22,296 nucleotides of DNA from CAG-791 sp002390025 (lineage in GTDB: Bacteria; Bacillota; Clostridia; Lachnospirales; Lachnospiraceae). The position numbers and the translations under genes were made by a program. The notes beneath the pieces are model-generated. The model ran no database searches, had not been told where the DNA came from, and saw only the letters and a program-made list of their open reading frames with translations. Below, piece after piece: positions 20,674 through 22,296 of the stretch (position 1 is its first letter; the number at the start of each line of letters is the position of its first letter). Location: the NCBI GenBank assembly GCA_946543465.1, contig CAMNLR010000035.1, positions 1-22,296 of the forward strand, written 5' to 3'.

Positions 20674-22296
20674 TTAGTCTTCAATCACTCGTGTCGCCCA
20701 GACTGCATCGCGGTTTCCGATAGGGGTCGCGATGATTCCACGGTTTTCACTGTATGCTTCGATGGTCATGCCGTCTCCTGCATAGAGTGCGACGTGATAT
20801 ACGTAGCCATTGGATGCGAAGAAAATCAGGTCTCCGGGTGCCGCGTCACTGACCGGAATCTGGATTCCGTACTGGGACTGGGCATCTGCTACTCTCGGAA
20901 TGTTGTATCCGAACATGGAGTAAAGGGTCTGAACAAAGCCGGAGCAGTCGGCGCCGTTTGTGAGGGAGGTTCCGCCCCACACGTAGGGATTGCCGATGCA
21001 CTTTGCAGCCGCTTCCACGATCTCTGTGCGGACACTGCTGTAGACCACACCGTCGTGGACGGAATTGAGTGAGTAATACAGAGCCTTGTTGTCAGCCGGT
21101 GCAACATACTCCTGAGCGCTGGTCATGGAGACTTCTCCGGTCTGTGCAACAATTTTCTTTGCAGCAGAACCTGTGGTGAGGCTGGAGGAACGGACAAATC
21201 CGCGCACGTTGCCGGACTCTACGTAGGACCATTTCTCATCTGCCTGCTGGATGATATAGCACAGACTGCCGGGAGCAAGATATCCGATCTCACGGGAGGT
21301 GTCGGAGGTGCTCTCAAGGATCATTGTGTCTACATCCGCTACGGCGTAATCCTTGTCGACTACTGTGGACTTGGTTGTGCAGCGCTTGTAGGTAAAGGCC
21401 TTGTTTTCAGAAGCCGGTACGGTCTCTTCCGCGAAGGAAGGAATTTCCCCGGAGGTTTCGGCTTCCGATTTCTTTTTAATATCATCCTTTTTGACAAAGC
21501 CGCGCACGTTGCCGGACTCGATATAGAGCCAGCCGTCGTCTTCTTCACTCAGGATGTAGAGAACGTCGTTTTTGGACAGAAGGCCGATCTCTCTGGATGC
21601 AGTGTCCATATCCTCAAGGACAGACTGATCTTTGGAGGAGACTGCGGGCACCTTGTCGATTGTGTAAAAACGGAAATCATCCTTTATGATGGAAAGCCCG
21701 GAAATGATATTCTGGCTTGCGATCAGGTCTGCGTTATTGCCGGTGTAATTTAGAGTCTGGTCATAGCCGGTAGGATTCTCGCCGGGATCCAAAACCGTTC
21801 CCTTATCCTTGTACTTGCCTGTAGGACCGGCAGAAGTACCTGTCTGCTGGGGCTGATTCCTCTGAGTATCGGCAGCAGGAGCCTCTGAGGGAGCTGTGGG
21901 CGTCGCAGAGGCGGCCGATGAGGAAGCATCAGAGGATGTATCCGTGGATGTTGTATTTGAATTGCCGGAAGCGGAATTGCGGGATGTATCTGCACCGGAC
22001 GGGTTCGAGGTATCTGTCTGTCCGGAACCGGTATTTCCTGACTGTGAAGAATCTTCCGGGGACTCGGTGGAACCGCTCTGTCCGGAGCCGCTGCCGCTGC
22101 TGTCGCTTCCGCCCTGGGAAGAATCTGTTGATCCGGAACCGCCGGATTCGCCTCCGGTTTCTCCACCGCCGGATTCACCGCCTCCGGTTTCACCACCGCC
22201 GGACTCGCCTCCGCCGGACTCGCCTCCGCCGGATTCGCCGCCGCCGGATTCACCGCCGCCGGTTTCACCACCGCCGGACTCGCCTCCGCCGGATTC
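20674..22296 (-). CDS. NlpC/P60 cell-wall peptidase with two SH3 domains and Gly-Glu-Ser linker, 5'-truncated by window edge
   Basis: The frame is open without a stop from the right edge (22296) to the TAA at 20674-20676, so 540 residues are visible and the N-terminus, presumably with a signal peptide, is missing. The first ~55 visible residues are about eleven GGGE(S/T) units. A Ser/Thr-rich linker follows to ~165. Two bacterial SH3 domains then come (ASREIGLLSKNDVLYIL...WLYIESGNVRGFVK and TSREIGYLAPGSLCYII...WSYVESGNVRGFVR), and last the NlpC/P60 domain: NPYVWGGTSLTNGADCSGFV with the catalytic Cys, YHVALYAGDG with the catalytic His, and the GIIATPIG segment. Such enzymes cut gamma-D-Glu-diamino acid bonds in peptidoglycan. 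The TTG at 21792 has no ribosome binding site and is not the start. Confidence 0.93.
   Translation of the reverse strand, partial: ESGGGESGGGETGGGESGGGESGGGESGGGESGGGETGGGESGGGETGGESGGSGSTDSSQGGSDSSGSGSGQSGSTESPEDSSQSGNTGSGQTDTSNPSGADTSRNSASGNSNTTSTDTSSDASSSAASATPTAPSEAPAADTQRNQPQQTGTSAGPTGKYKDKGTVLDPGENPTGYDQTLNYTGNNADLIASQNIISGLSIIKDDFRFYTIDKVPAVSSKDQSVLEDMDTASREIGLLSKNDVLYILSEEDDGWLYIESGNVRGFVKKDDIKKKSEAETSGEIPSFAEETVPASENKAFTYKRCTTKSTVVDKDYAVADVDTMILESTSDTSREIGYLAPGSLCYIIQQADEKWSYVESGNVRGFVRSSSLTTGSAAKKIVAQTGEVSMTSAQEYVAPADNKALYYSLNSVHDGVVYSSVRTEIVEAAAKCIGNPYVWGGTSLTNGADCSGFVQTLYSMFGYNIPRVADAQSQYGIQIPVSDAAPGDLIFFASNGYVYHVALYAGDGMTIEAYSENRGIIATPIGNRDAVWATRVIED
22133..22296 (-). repeat. 15-nt tandem repeat encoding (GGGES/T)n
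   Basis: Units of the type GGCGGCGGTGAATCC (minus strand) run to the window edge and encode a flexible Gly-rich linker. One unit is a residue short (GGE). The array probably continues beyond the window. Confidence 0.9.

Overview
The window reads like chromosomal DNA of a Clostridia-class Firmicute, most likely a member of the Lachnospiraceae. This rests on the style of the genes (LysA variant, cell-wall hydrolases with CW-binding and SH3 repeats, PepSY-linked two-component system, AGGAG-type ribosome binding sites) and is an inference, not a database match. No rRNA, tRNA, transposase or CRISPR array was recognised.

Layout. 1-2283: 3' part of an aminoacyl-histidine dipeptidase (pepD), then uracil-DNA glycosylase (ung). 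2550-4562: a membrane-anchored protein of unknown function with a Thr-Pro linker. 4837-6120: diaminopimelate decarboxylase (lysA) behind a repeat-filled leader, closed by a strong terminator. 6346-9708: a co-directional group of Cof-type HAD phosphatase, HD-domain nucleotidase-like protein, MazG NTP pyrophosphohydrolase and a precorrin-2 dehydrogenase. The first three suggest nucleotide-pool housekeeping. 10064-12260: a secreted lysozyme-like cell-wall hydrolase with its own promoter, followed by a 26-residue membrane peptide. 12475-13596 (minus): a tyrosine recombinase whose leader is a seven-unit tandem repeat. 14482-15861: an anchored extracytoplasmic protein of unknown function. 16378-19861: OmpR-type response regulator, sensor histidine kinase and a PepSY protein, a classic envelope-sensing set. 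20674 to the right edge (minus): an NlpC/P60 cell-wall peptidase with two SH3 domains and a Gly-Glu-Ser linker, 5' end off the window.

The outstanding feature is tandem micro-duplication at nearly every gene boundary and inside several genes. Adjacent HD and MazG genes carry in-frame 12-nt repeats with the core TCGAAC, and the same core recurs in a 30-nt repeat that copies the G2 box inside the histidine kinase ATP lid. Intergenic arrays have units of 18-24, 36-41, 59 and 61 nt. The most structured is at 20130-20414: six 37-nt modules, each a conserved 14-mer, exactly 15 less conserved bases and a conserved octamer, spaced close to whole helical turns. It abuts a 59-nt repeat series ending in a 27-bp perfect inverted repeat. 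I do not recognise these arrays as a described system. They are the best candidates for something new, either as protein-binding arrays or as traces of an unusually active local duplication process.
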